A stretch of DNA of 64,000 nucleotides from Effrenium voratum (lineage: Eukaryota > Sar > Dinophyceae > Suessiales > Symbiodiniaceae). The stretch lies in NCBI GenBank assembly GCA_963377175.1, contig CAUJNA010001891.1, positions 62,001-126,000 of the forward strand, read 5' to 3'. This document shows positions 18,901 through 27,604 of the stretch, piece after piece. Made by a program: the position numbers and the translations under genes. Numbering within the stretch: the first letter of the stretch is position 1; the number at the start of each line of letters is the position of its first letter. The notes under the pieces are model-generated. The model made no database searches and was not told where the DNA came from. It saw only the letters and a list, made by a program, of their open reading frames with translations.

Positions 18901-20742
18901 ACATCCGCACTCATTGGCAAGAAGCGGAAGGAAGCTACAGCCACGGAAATCAGAGCTTATCAGAAGCAATTCCTTGAAGCTAAGCAGCTTGAGTGCAAAT
19001 CATGGCTTGACAATGAAGTGTTCGACTTAGTCGATACACGCAAGATTCAGGTCAGGAACTGGGTCACCGGTCGATGGGTCCTAACCCTGAAGCGAGACAA
19101 GGATGGTAACTTCTTGAAGACCAAGGCTCGCTGGGTCCTCCGAGGCTTCCAAGACAAGCAGAAGAATGATCAGCAGACAGACAGTCCTGCTGCATCCAGG
19201 AGTGGTTTCCGCCTTGCAATCCAAGCAGCCTCAAATAAAGGCTGGAATATATTCCACATGGATTTGAAGACAGCATTTCTCCAAGGCGAAGCATATGACC
19301 AGTCTCGTGACATCATTTGTCAGATACCTCCTGAAATGGGATATCCACCCCACATTGGAGCGCGCATGAAGAAGCCTGCATACGGGCTGAATGACGCACC
19401 ACGTCGATGGTGGAACATCCTTGATTCGGCACTCCGTTCGTACGGACTAGTGCCAACCCGGGCAGACCGTTGTACATACGTGTACTACGGCAAGCAGCTT
19501 CCGAAGCCCGCACTGGTGAGTGAAAAGAAAGCATCCACAACTTTCGATCTAGAAGGAGCAGTTGATTATCTAATGGATCCTGTTTCTGGTAGCAATGCTA
19601 AGAATCGACAAGTTCATGGAGCCCTATCTCTTCATGTAGATGATCTTCTTATGACGGGGGATGACGTGTTCGAGAAGGAAATCATGGGACGACTTCGGAA
19701 AGATTTGCAGGTTGGTTCCGAGGGCAAAAATGATTGCCTCTTCGTAGGACAGCGCATCCAATGGAAGCAAGATGACAAGCATGGTTGGTACATCAATGTT
19801 CATCAGAACGTTGCCATCGACGAATTGCAGGAGATCACTTTTGACAAACACCTGAAGGACGACACTCCTCTTACTCCACAGATGCATACTGCACACAGAA
19901 GTGTCCTAGGTCAGATCAACTGGTTACAGTCGCGAACGCAATTCCACATTGGTTATCAATTCTCAAGGTGTGCATCCAAGGCATCATCACCAACCATTGC
20001 GGACGTTCGCGCCATTAATAAGACAGTCAGAACCATCAAAAGCATCCCGCTTAGCATGAGATTCTGGCCCCTTCGTGGCAAGACACGCATAGTTGGCTAT
20101 CCAGATGCATCCTATCGCAACAACGAGGATAAGTCATCCCAACGTGCGCATGTTATTTTTCTTGCAGAACAAAGAGATCTTCGCCAGGGCTCATCGAACT
20201 CGAGAGGCTCATTGGTCGACTATGAGACGCACAAGATCACCGCCACAACCATGTCCACTACTGTTGCAGAGTTGCACGGACTAATGCGTTGTTACGGTTC
20301 AGCATTATTTCTTCGCGGTCTCTGGTCAGACATAACGGGCGAAATTGCAGATGTACACATCCGCACTGATGCGAACAATCTTGTCACCACAGCATCCACA
20401 ACACATCAACCGGAACAGAAAGAAACAATGCATTTGATCCAGATGTTGAGAAAGGAAAGCAACAGTGGACAGATGCACGACCTTGCACATGTACGAAGTG
20501 AAGATTGTCTGGCAGATTCGCTGACCAAGCATTCAGCTAAAGCAGACGAGCTCATCAAGGCCGTCCTCACCGGCAATCTCTTGAATGTAGATGCACATCC
20601 ACCTTTTCGTACCATGTTGCAGAACAAGGCATTCTTGGTTGAGTGGCTAGCACACAACACGAAGCACGGACCCGACATCATTGCCTTTGCAGGAGTCGGT
20701 ATAGCAGAATCCATGTTTGCTTATTGGGGAACCTGGGCATGA
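15799..20742 (+). CDS. element B integrase C-term, methyltransferase-like domain, RT and RNase H
   Basis: A 1647-codon frame whose first meaningful residues are about 15841 (AQLKIMLSSIKAG, integrase tail). It overlaps the upstream frame by 116 nt in the +1 register. After the integrase tail there is a methyltransferase-like domain (16618-17190, separate entry), a Pro/Asp-rich linker (about 17850-18640), then RT and RNase H. RT shows WVLTLKRDKDG, KARWVLRGFQDK, FHMDLKTAFLQGEA, AYGLNDAPRRWW and LSLHVDDLLMTGD, so the catalytic Asp residues are all present. RNase H has VGYPDASYRN, AELHGLMR and IRTDANN. The product would copy element RNA. The linker and inserted domain make this pol much longer than a standard copia pol. 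Confidence 0.88.
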   Translation: MTSLRYLWDQIHHGLLKAQLKIMLSSIKAGTAPATLTYRQLVKAAATVRNQTVTYDGVTPLELAFGRRPADLIQLDVATPTQLTIDRNEEEMTAIQIKQLSKQAFQEARQSEDIRRDLAQNLRMSSKPLQVKDKVFYWQEDKSKIRSDGSKGGIWLKGKVISIEGAMVGLDLGTRLIKVNMTKLRKDETIPPGKPGIDLLLPEERESLQKEQPGSSVDTKKKESSAPAPKPRSSVPLRIAGKTTPKPAVPHPAENMFVEDLASIPEQARWNCARKGKIHVLEIFAGSARFSQCCALSGLKVGTPVDIRTGFDVMTSKGRHMVMEIIREQAPDGILMAPVCGPWSNMQNIQQDQQKVGEKRRRYLPMVEFVASIARCQLKHRRYFIFENPQTSRIWYLKCMQRLFSDPSVTWGDFHFCAYGLKDPESGLRSLKPTSLMHCLPSEVMRPIFRRCKIFSSSVKHEHQPLEGNAGSFGCRTKLAQVYPYQFCQDLAHIILRHLQVKPLDNEVYLLEDLFEPFTIKQVDILRKEMEAIDKEFNMTSSSLAVRIQDLPFNKDVQPLVIQDPLVQKFQKTMKQYPPGTEIDIFKQDPNDWRCQNMWNGCKKLRQLCISSTQYDACTAYVHTIGINMPITSPPDDATISFWQPEQLNRIWVLPASKCNWEKYDPKTWHAVMFSSVHDSFTDAPAIKPMPIETDPLDPTDAPQQPDTQQPPDQPDHPMPDPRPPTPPHESMSDPPPDPPHQPDHPMPPAPRSVLPDSPVDPPLPPHDKPGGGDAALKRQKQSISSSSGLNRLGGDVSLPSQSQSSQPILPTVVVPSPPAILTNPEAEEQDEDLELPTLVQEETTGSPSKKQKTGKKKKKPDDNDESPEHSPRHDPASSSNYNPNNPANLPVQYESEEELIPHVPTSSGTGSSERTMRYTDQEDGDSEDSQRTRSYDDHQADLVLDEAHWSLMTAEQKICANTGSFTVPRDIEGNPVLLGRVKGTFSPSPRCGFSHQKYTDQNHVDQLCKNMTDDDRALLVLYSSKQESLKASSTSALIGKKRKEATATEIRAYQKQFLEAKQLECKSWLDNEVFDLVDTRKIQVRNWVTGRWVLTLKRDKDGNFLKTKARWVLRGFQDKQKNDQQTDSPAASRSGFRLAIQAASNKGWNIFHMDLKTAFLQGEAYDQSRDIICQIPPEMGYPPHIGARMKKPAYGLNDAPRRWWNILDSALRSYGLVPTRADRCTYVYYGKQLPKPALVSEKKASTTFDLEGAVDYLMDPVSGSNAKNRQVHGALSLHVDDLLMTGDDVFEKEIMGRLRKDLQVGSEGKNDCLFVGQRIQWKQDDKHGWYINVHQNVAIDELQEITFDKHLKDDTPLTPQMHTAHRSVLGQINWLQSRTQFHIGYQFSRCASKASSPTIADVRAINKTVRTIKSIPLSMRFWPLRGKTRIVGYPDASYRNNEDKSSQRAHVIFLAEQRDLRQGSSNSRGSLVDYETHKITATTMSTTVAELHGLMRCYGSALFLRGLWSDITGEIADVHIRTDANNLVTTASTTHQPEQKETMHLIQMLRKESNSGQMHDLAHVRSEDCLADSLTKHSAKADELIKAVLTGNLLNVDAHPPFRTMLQNKAFLVEWLAHNTKHGPDIIAFAGVGIAESMFAYWGTWA
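16618..17190 (+). other. methyltransferase-like domain inserted in element B pol
   Basis: Domain between integrase and RT. It begins with KIHVLEIFAGSARFSQCC, the shape of the SAM-binding motif I of cytosine-C5 methyltransferases (FAGxG), followed by VDIRTGFDV. The catalytic-loop equivalent reads MAPVCGPWSN (family: PPCQGFS) and the Glu motif reads FIFENPQ (family: ENV). Catalytic Cys and Glu are therefore kept, but the Pro before Cys is Val. Capture of cytosine methyltransferases by retrotransposons is known in dinoflagellates and charophyte algae. Whether this one is active, or acts on DNA, is not shown. Confidence 0.65.
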
Positions 20743-20912
20743 TCCGCATGTCCACGAATTCTGATGCATGAGTTTTTCAGTTTTGCATATTTTCAATTCC
20801 TCAATTCCGTGATGCGCGTGTTTGCACTTGACCCATTTTGAATCTCAAGAAATATGTGTCTGCCTCCGCAGCCACTTTCGGTTTACAACCAATCCGACCT
20901 TTGCAATCTTGT
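20743..20912 (+). other. element B pol to post-pol spacer
   Basis: About 170 bp between the pol stop and the first ATG of the next frame. T-rich and CA-rich with no stable feature seen. The frame ahead is open from 20838, but only through non-ATG codons. Confidence 0.4.
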
Positions 20913-23012
20913 ATGCTCGATCATCTCGTTGACATGCCCATTCTCAACCTGATGTTTGGACGATCCGGCGATGCGGCACCTGTGCCAAAGCCGATGATCA
21001 AGAGACGGGCGTCACCATTGAAGGAATCCCCTGCTCGTGATGAGGAAGATGAGACATCCGATTGCCCCATGGAGCAAGTCGCTGATGAGAATCCATCCGC
21101 CTCTCAACAACCCGAGAATGTCAACATGGAGCAGGTTGATTATGATCGAGATTCCGATGATGATGATTCCGATGAAGAAGGGCATCCTCTCGAAGGAAGG
21201 CCTTTGTCAAAGGCGATGCCACATCCGAAACTTGTTCCAAAGTCACCGCCACCGACATTGAGGCTTGTCTCCAAAGTCAAGCCAGCACCGAAGAACACCC
21301 TGGATGACGAGACGGAATCCGACAATCATCCTGGTGATCGACCTGCGCTTCCAAGGCGACCAGTGATGCGGCCTGTTCTCACATCCAACGATCGGTGGTT
21401 TGTAACATATGGATCGGATACGAACATCAGCCTCCAGAAGGAATCCGTGCACCCAGGACCATTCGGAAACTCAAAATTCCTGAGTTTTGTGCACGAGTAC
21501 TACAAGGAATGCTCAACCATCCACGATGTCAATCCGGATTTCCACTTCGTTCCTGAGCACGAGAGACCGCATGGAGTTAAGGTATTCTGGTTGAAGGCAA
21601 GATTCAACGATTACTGGCATCCGACACTCCAAGGTGAAGGACCTCATGCAGAGAAGCAATACATGGACTTCATCAAGAAGGTCTACAGCACCTGCTGCTA
21701 CAGCAATGCTCAATCCGAAGTTTACGGAACCGACAGCATCCCGATGGTATGCCACAACGGCAACATTGATCTCGATAAGACCGTCCAGAATGTCGAACAG
21801 GTTTGCAAATACTTCCGCATGGATCCATCCAAGGCGAAACAGATCACAGATCTCATCCTCTGGCGAATTGAGAGAATGAGCAGATCGTTTTCCGGATGTC
21901 TTCGACATGATCCAAGGCATGGAATCCATAAGGAATGCAAACGGCAGGTGGAAATGGGTCCTGATGGATCCGTCGAGCTCTACGATGCATTGACCTGCAT
22001 CACACATGCCAGGAACTTCATTGGAAATAAGCCAGGACTTCTCTTGATGGCTATGTTCCCGAGCTATGGAAAATCACGTTTCGAAATTGCGTTCGTATTT
22101 CCATCCGTGGACGGGACATATAAAGAGCGCAAGGCACGGGGAGAAATTGTTCCAAGGAATCGATGGATCGACAAGCTCAACACCAGATCCGCACAAAATG
22201 CACTCAGGCCCGACGGCAAGGACTTCTATGTTGATCCAGAGATGGAGTTCTATGTGAGATGCAACAGCGGACACACACGACAAGTCGATATCCAATCCTT
22301 TGGACGACCCCTGTTCTCTGAGCAGAAAGAGCCTCATTACGACGAACCGGACTATGATTTGCCAACGGAATCCATTCCGCCAAGTCCGCATCCGTCAAGA
22401 TCCGAGGCGCCTCATGGAGATGAAAGCACAGCTCAGCCCAAGTACAGAATGCGAAGGCCGGCACCACCATCCGTTGAAGAAGAGAGAAAGATCAAGCCGT
22501 TCTCGAAGAAGCCCATCACATTCATGTTCCATGCAACCTATGGAAATCAGCTCTACAGCATCATGGAGCATGGGCTCAAATCTGGCAAGTCCCAGTCAAA
22601 CCCTTCGGGGAGAATGCGCGTCCTCATGGCATGCATCGATGACGTCATCCTCGAAGACGATGAGTCAGAAACCGCATTGACCCATGTGCCAGCAGGAAGA
22701 GATGCGCTGCTGATCCTTGCATTTCTCAAGGACCAAGACTATGGCATCCGCCTCTCTGAAGAGAGAACAGCGTTGACAGACAAAACCGTTGAGGCAAGAA
22801 ACATTGTTGCAGCATTTGAACCCGATGGCAGCCTCATGGCGAGCAACAAGTGGATCATGAAGAAGCACCTCGATTATGAAGACTTCGAGATGTATGACAC
22901 CAAGATCCGCGAATTCGCCGATGTCCGGATCCTGGTTGAGCTTGCTTGTACTCGTCAATGGTGGGACATTCTCCTCGATGAGGGAAGTAGAATTCTTCTT
23001 CACTCAGATTGA
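20913..23012 (+). CDS. element B RNA 2'-phosphotransferase (Tpt1/KptA)-like protein
   Basis: About 699 codons from the first ATG. Residues 30-200 are acidic, Pro-rich and probably disordered. The C-terminal half carries the Tpt1/KptA signatures in family order: SRSFSGCLRHDPRHGI (family LS..LRH.P), DGSVELYDAL (family dGwv.v..LL), KSRFEIAF, FYVRCNSGHTRQVD (family iRA.QGHS), then TFMFHATYGNQLYSIMEHGL (family lyHGT…I…GL) and GRMRVLM (family R.HVH). Tpt1 uses NAD+ to remove the 2'-phosphate left at RNA splice junctions after ligation. The helical lobe is much expanded between KSRFEI and the GHT motif. It lies 170 bp after pol in the same orientation, inside the LTRs, so it is cargo of the element. 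Inference: repair or end-modification of element RNA, or defence against host RNA damage. The last residues border an inverted segment, so the natural C-terminus may be altered. Confidence 0.75.
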   Translation: MLDHLVDMPILNLMFGRSGDAAPVPKPMIKRRASPLKESPARDEEDETSDCPMEQVADENPSASQQPENVNMEQVDYDRDSDDDDSDEEGHPLEGRPLSKAMPHPKLVPKSPPPTLRLVSKVKPAPKNTLDDETESDNHPGDRPALPRRPVMRPVLTSNDRWFVTYGSDTNISLQKESVHPGPFGNSKFLSFVHEYYKECSTIHDVNPDFHFVPEHERPHGVKVFWLKARFNDYWHPTLQGEGPHAEKQYMDFIKKVYSTCCYSNAQSEVYGTDSIPMVCHNGNIDLDKTVQNVEQVCKYFRMDPSKAKQITDLILWRIERMSRSFSGCLRHDPRHGIHKECKRQVEMGPDGSVELYDALTCITHARNFIGNKPGLLLMAMFPSYGKSRFEIAFVFPSVDGTYKERKARGEIVPRNRWIDKLNTRSAQNALRPDGKDFYVDPEMEFYVRCNSGHTRQVDIQSFGRPLFSEQKEPHYDEPDYDLPTESIPPSPHPSRSEAPHGDESTAQPKYRMRRPAPPSVEEERKIKPFSKKPITFMFHATYGNQLYSIMEHGLKSGKSQSNPSGRMRVLMACIDDVILEDDESETALTHVPAGRDALLILAFLKDQDYGIRLSEERTALTDKTVEARNIVAAFEPDGSLMASNKWIMKKHLDYEDFEMYDTKIREFADVRILVELACTRQWWDILLDEGSRILLHSD

Positions 23013-23370
23013 CATCAGGATCGACATGTGCCAATGAGGCTCTCTCGCACTCTGTCAAATTGGGATGAGCTCCTTTCGAATCTTTGTTGAACTGGTTCAT
23101 GAAGCGTTTGAGTTCTTCTTTGATCCCCGCGAGCTCTTCCTCTGCGTCCTTTTTGTTCATACCTATTTCGAGATAGATTCCCTTGAGTTCTTGGATGAAC
23201 TCTTCTAGGTTCTCTGAATTGTGATATTCCACGATGACCTTCGGCTTGACGGATCTTTCCCCGGAGGGTTCCATCATTTCTCCTTCGGTGGAGTCCTGAT
23301 CGGTGGAATGCCGTCTCTTCTTGGTCTCTGAGGAAGTATCTTTTTCCTTGTTGTGCTTGGTGGAATTCAC
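23010..23370 (-). pseudogene. coding-like block facing backwards inside element B (probable inversion)
   Basis: On the minus strand an open frame gives a plausible charged, helical protein (NSENLEEFIQELKGIYLEIG, then AEEELAGIKEELKRF) with the codon taste of element B (TCC, AAG, GAG). It lies exactly between the Tpt1-like and EEP-like frames, where the + strand is closed. Short matching inverted words flank it: TTCTTCA at about 22993-23002 and TGAAGAA at about 23374-23381. It also carries the element's CCC-TCCG-GGG stem-loop, but reversed. I infer an inversion of part of the post-pol coding region. A genuine antisense gene is the alternative. Confidence 0.5.
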
Positions 23371-23477
23371 ATGCTTGAAGAAGGCATCCGATCAAGCTGC
23401 CGCTTGGACTGAAGAAGCTCAGGTCACAAGATGACCCGAAAATCATCCGAGCCTATGCCGATATCCTGGGATCGCTG

Positions 23478-24851
23478 ATGCAGCCGACTGACCGTCCTTC
23501 CGTGGACTATCTCAACATGCATGAGTTCACCTCATCCATAGCGATCAACATGCTTACCCTGAACCATGGAAACCTCACAAGGAATCCAAAGTTGGACAAC
23601 AGGGAGGTGTACAACATGCCGATGAAGGATCGACCGATCGTCAAGATGATGATGCAGAACAGTGCACACATCTTATGCCTGAATGAGGCAGACGCATTCT
23701 TCAGTCCGAATGATGAGAAATCCACGGAGCTCATCAAGACGTTCATCCGATACGGTTACAAGGGCATCGTGATCAAGCAATGGTCATCCAGACCGATCAC
23801 ATGCTTTGTCCGCGGCGGACCCTCTGCACGAGTGGAACTTCTGGCAAGACACATTTCCACCAGGAGCCAGAATTGGGGAACCACATTCGGAATGTTCAGA
23901 TGTTTCTTCGGAACCAAAGGAGATGGCACTGATCCCGAATACGAAATTCCGACCTCGGATTGCTTGGCAACCACAGGAACATCCATGTTTACCGAATCCA
24001 AGAAGTACATTGGATCGAGATTGCCAGCACACACCATTGTCCAAGGACATGGCCGAGACAAGGAGATCGTCGTTCTCCACATCGAGCAGAGTGATGAGTT
24101 TCGTGGCATGATCCCGAAATCATCCGACAAGTCATACTACGAGTATGACGACCGCCACATAACGAGGGCAGATCTACCATTCGCAACCATTGGAGTCTTC
24201 CACATCCATCCTTCACTTAGCCATGGAGCAGCAAAGGAAGATCTTCAAAATGAAATCATGCCGCTCGTGACCTTGTACCGATGCGATGCGATCACCGGGG
24301 ACGCCAACAAATCGGCGAACACCTACATCAAACTCCAGCATGTCTACAATCCAACCAACGGTCTCGTGAACATCCTCATGAGAGCATATCAGAGACTGTG
24401 GAACGCGACGAAGAATTTGCAACTCGTGGACAGAATGGAGTATACAGTGGAGACTTCGTGCACCCTGAAATCCATTGTCCGTCATCACCTGCACATGAAA
24501 TGCGGATCAGGTTTTGATCGAACATTCCCAGATGTGATGATGACTATCGTATTTGGATGGGGCAAAACGAACATCCAGCAGGATTTCCGGAAGATCGAGA
24601 TGAACGGTATGGATGATGAACAACTGGAATTCATGCGGAACCATCCAAACAAGGCCATTTTCGATTACCAGGTCTCATCCGGCGCAGAGCGCTACAAGCA
24701 CGTGAACAATGAAATGTTCATGAACGGCTCGCAGGACTCCGACTCCCACAGTCCTCTGATGGTTTACATCCGCAGCAAGTCTGCAACCAGTAAACGCAAC
24801 TCTGAGAGATACCAGGATGATTGCCTCCTCGTCTACAAGACTATACCATGA
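23478..24851 (+). CDS. element B EEP-fold (endonuclease/exonuclease/phosphatase) nuclease-like protein
   Basis: 457 codons from the ATG at 23478. The same frame is open back to about 23388 (LGLKKLRSQDDPKIIRAYAD), so the natural protein was longer or fused upstream. Motifs fit the EEP superfamily in order: an early Asn strand NMLTLNHGN (about residue 22), the metal-binding Glu in ILCLNEADAF (about 69), the strand FHIHPS, the GDANKSAN motif (about 273, family GDfN) and SDSHSPLMV near the end (about 421, family SDH.P). EEP enzymes cut DNA or RNA or remove phosphates. APE-type EEP nucleases are the integration nucleases of LINEs, whereas LTR elements use integrase, so its presence here is odd. 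It is paired with the Tpt1-like gene. Spacing between motifs is longer than usual, so the call is moderate. Confidence 0.6.
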   Translation: MQPTDRPSVDYLNMHEFTSSIAINMLTLNHGNLTRNPKLDNREVYNMPMKDRPIVKMMMQNSAHILCLNEADAFFSPNDEKSTELIKTFIRYGYKGIVIKQWSSRPITCFVRGGPSARVELLARHISTRSQNWGTTFGMFRCFFGTKGDGTDPEYEIPTSDCLATTGTSMFTESKKYIGSRLPAHTIVQGHGRDKEIVVLHIEQSDEFRGMIPKSSDKSYYEYDDRHITRADLPFATIGVFHIHPSLSHGAAKEDLQNEIMPLVTLYRCDAITGDANKSANTYIKLQHVYNPTNGLVNILMRAYQRLWNATKNLQLVDRMEYTVETSCTLKSIVRHHLHMKCGSGFDRTFPDVMMTIVFGWGKTNIQQDFRKIEMNGMDDEQLEFMRNHPNKAIFDYQVSSGAERYKHVNNEMFMNGSQDSDSHSPLMVYIRSKSATSKRNSERYQDDCLLVYKTIP

Positions 24852-25113
24852 GTGAGAGATCAATAGTTTCACAACTGTTCCGCGTGTACATAGCGTTGTA
24901 CATCACCCTTTGATACAATTAGGTATCCAAAAAGAAGCGTACATAGTGTTTCCCATTTCGAGGGCCAAGACATTTCATCCAAGCAGAAAAAAGGATGAAT
25001 CCGGCACTTTTAATCACATGGCTACGGCACACATTAAGGCTACGGCCAAAGGCCATGAAGCCAATAGTATTTCATACTTTGTGCTGGAGATCAAAAGAAA
25101 TTTGTGTCTGTTT
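24852..25113 (+). other. element B 3' untranslated region
   Basis: About 260 bp of AT-richer sequence before the 3' LTR. The only purine tract (GGAGATCAAAAGAAA, about 25086-25100) is 13 bases short of the LTR, so the polypurine tract is not convincing. Confidence 0.4.
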
Positions 25114-25370
25114 TGTGTTCTGTTTTTCAGACCATTGATCTCCGGCAACATTTGGCTCAAGGCCCCTTTTGCATAATCACGACCATTCGAGCGTGAGGAC
25201 AAAAGAGCCATTGCAGGCCGCTGACAGGATTATGGGACAATCCATCCTCCAATCATCCATTACTGGCATATTGGACTCTCTCCGGAATAGATCCAGGGAC
25301 CAACAACGACCTCAACTACCACAGGGTTCCAGTTCCCTCCGGGGATAGGCACCTGGGGCATTGGGCCTCA
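25114..25370 (+). repeat. element B 3' LTR (257 bp)
   Basis: Matches the 5' LTR except for four substitutions and an 18-bp gap. It is followed by 12 C residues, the remains of the insertion site. Confidence 0.93.
25149..25161 (+). promoter_or_regulatory. spliced-leader-like relic in element B 3' LTR
   Basis: CATTTGGCTCAAG, as in the 5' LTR. Here the preceding bases are CCGGCAA, slightly closer to the leader start CCG. Confidence 0.65.
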
Positions 25371-25861
25371 CCCCCCCCCCCCACGGTCAAACCCAACAAC
25401 TTCCAGTTTCGCCGAAGCTTAGCAATCGTCAGAGACACAGCAAGGGCAGCCTAGTGACCAGCCCGGATCAAAACAGGGGAGGGCCCTTACTGTGGGACAG
25501 AACCTATAGGCGTTTCATCAGGTATTCAGGTGGTTGCATCCCAAAGTGCCGGATGTTTTAAGTCTACTCATGGCGATGGCTCCAAGTGACTGAGAATGGA
25601 TGTGCTCTCATTTACAGGCCCTCCCATGTCTTCACAAGAACCTTGAAACCAAAAAAAAGGTTTCAGCAATCGTTATAAACCTACGTTTTATGTAATACAA
25701 GGGGTCGAATCGCCATCCCTGCCCCCTGGTGTTCGCAAGGAGTTTCTCAAACTAGGGTGCCCTCTTCTTTTTTTGGTTTGCCTTTGAAACGCGCATAGGA
25801 GAACCCTCCCCAACCCGTTTTTTGAAGTGACGCCCCTGCGATTTTTTTTCTTCCATGCGAG

Positions 25862-25964
25862 GCGCAAGAGCTGCTGACGGAAGGGGCGGACCCCCACATG
25901 CCCGACGGCAACGGTGACACGGCCCTGCACTACGCGTGCCGCCTAGGCGGGAGCGCGCTGAAAG
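25862..25964 (+). CDS. putative exon: ankyrin repeat (partial)
   Basis: GC-rich island between an AG acceptor (25860-25861) and a GT donor (25965). The frame reads AQELLTEGADPHMPDGNGDT then ALHYACRLGG. LLTEGADP…GDTALHYAC is a classic ankyrin end-of-repeat plus next-repeat start (LL..GAdpn…G.TaLHyA). It is the third ankyrin-like island on the + strand, and element B lies in the intron before it. Probable part of a protein-protein interaction region. Confidence 0.6.
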
Positions 25965-26274
25965 GTTTTTGGATTTCTGGGGGAAGGCTCCGTAGAGTTT
26001 TGCTGGCTTCACGTTGGAAACCCGTAAGATGGTTGGTTGGTGTCACTTTTTGAAAGCTCCCAAGATGGTTGGTTGGTTTCAAAATCGATCAAGCAGGAGT
26101 TCGTTCCGGTAAAGGCACGCCCAGACAGGTATGATGGATTTCAGGGGGTCAATCCAGCGCTGGGTGCATGTGCTGACCTTCAGCCAGATTGGTCAACTCG
26201 CTGGGGAAACCCTTGAGGCCTTTCAAAAAGCCTACCCAGGATGCAACTCTTCAACTCTCGTTGGTTGGACGCAC

Positions 26275-26405
26275 GTTTCATGAGCAACAATTGGCGATGG
26301 GTCAAAAGCCCGTACCCCCAGTGAACATCCCAATCCCCACTAAAATAGGTTCTAAAATGGGTGGGCACCTACCCCAAAATGGTACCATTGGTTTTGACCC
26401 CATGC
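26275..26405 (-). repeat. dispersed intron repeat R1, copy 1
   Basis: On the minus strand it shares with three other copies an AATGGTACCATTTTGGGGTAG start, a CACCCATTTTAG middle, a CCTATTTTAGTGG block and a GTTCACTGGGGG block, ending near a TTTTGACCCAT box. Confidence 0.75.
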
Positions 26406-27604
26406 CAATCGGTTTATGCATGCTCTAAGAAAGCCAAACAAACCGCCCGAAGTTCGAGGTCGCTCATTCGAGCACTGTGAAGCTGGCACGAGCTCGGCAG
26501 AGTAGGTTTTCATGGTGACAAGTTGCACCATGAAAACAATGGTTGGGTTAATATAGCCACCATCATGTACCATTGAGGATGATCATCCCAATTGGGTCTT
26601 TGCCATTCTTTTAATGAGGGTTGAGCCCAGGGGTTAGTCTTCTTTCATTCGCGCCCAGATAAACCGAGTCGTGTTTCTGTTTTTTGTTTCCCGCCACTGT
26701 ACTCAGAAGTCGGTGACCGCTGCGAGCGAAGGAGATCTCGCACATGGCGACACCCTGGGCTCAGCTTTTCTTCAGCCTGCGAGCACTCGCAACCCCAAGG
26801 GCTCGCAGTGTTTGGCATCCAAAGATTTGGTTTTCCGGTTTCTGTTGCGACGACCCGAAGTCGGGGGTTTGGCTTCCCTTTACTGGCCCATCCTTGCAAA
26901 CCAGCCGTTCTCGAGTCCACAGGGTGTTCCTCATGGGGTTGGCTTCTTGGTCTCCATTGCAGAAGCTCCAAAAGGCTGGAAAGTGGCACGGCCATGCTCA
27001 TTTCGAGAACAACAAATCACGGGATCCATCACCCGAAAAAGGCGGTTTGCCTGGAAAGGATGCAAGATGTTTTGCAAGCAAAACACGGTGTTCGCAGACT
27101 GGATTTTGGATCGGCTTGAGACTTGAAGCAGCCACCTTGGAAAGATGGGAACGGAGGACACCTAACCAGCAGGTTCCCCTCCCTCATCCACTTCCGTTGT
27201 TGGAAAGAGGGTAGTATGACGTTTGATCCGGTGCTAGATGCCCAACGAGAGCTCACCGATCTGAGGGCCAAACAAGCGATTTGACCCGATTTCACCAGTA
27301 AGGTCCCTGGCTTGTTACTTTGAGAGTTCCAGTTGGGAAGTATCGCAACTTGCCAGCATAAATTTGGCTCTTTGCATGAGCCAACAAAGGGTTCCTTTCA
27401 AACCTATAGGCAGACCGTCAGGCCGATTCAGATAGATCCCCGGTCTGAAGCTTGCTATGTTTGATCTTCTTTTTCGGGGCCCAGCTCCAATGTGTCGTGA
27501 CTTTCCAGCCCTGACGCGGTTTCTGACCTCAAATTTGACCTTTCGGCGTTTTAGCCCAGTTTCGCGTTAAACAGAAGAGCGAGTTTCCCCCTTGGAACAC
27601 TTGG

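Larger units (their letters stand above)
12406..25370 (+). mobile_element. Element B: copia retrotransposon with RNA-repair and methyltransferase-like cargo
   Basis: A 13.0-kb element with LTRs 12406-12680 and 25114-25370, TG...CA ends, inserted in a C-run so that the target duplication can only be read as CCCCC. Order: LTR, PBS, gag, protease, integrase, methyltransferase-like domain, RT, RNase H, Tpt1/KptA-like gene, inverted segment, EEP-like gene, LTR. The LTRs differ by four substitutions and an 18-bp indel, so it is older than A and C. Frames are interrupted near 12820 and 15845, and a coding-like block at about 23010-23370 faces the other way. The copy is therefore probably not autonomous, but its cargo genes are still open. 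Confidence 0.92.
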
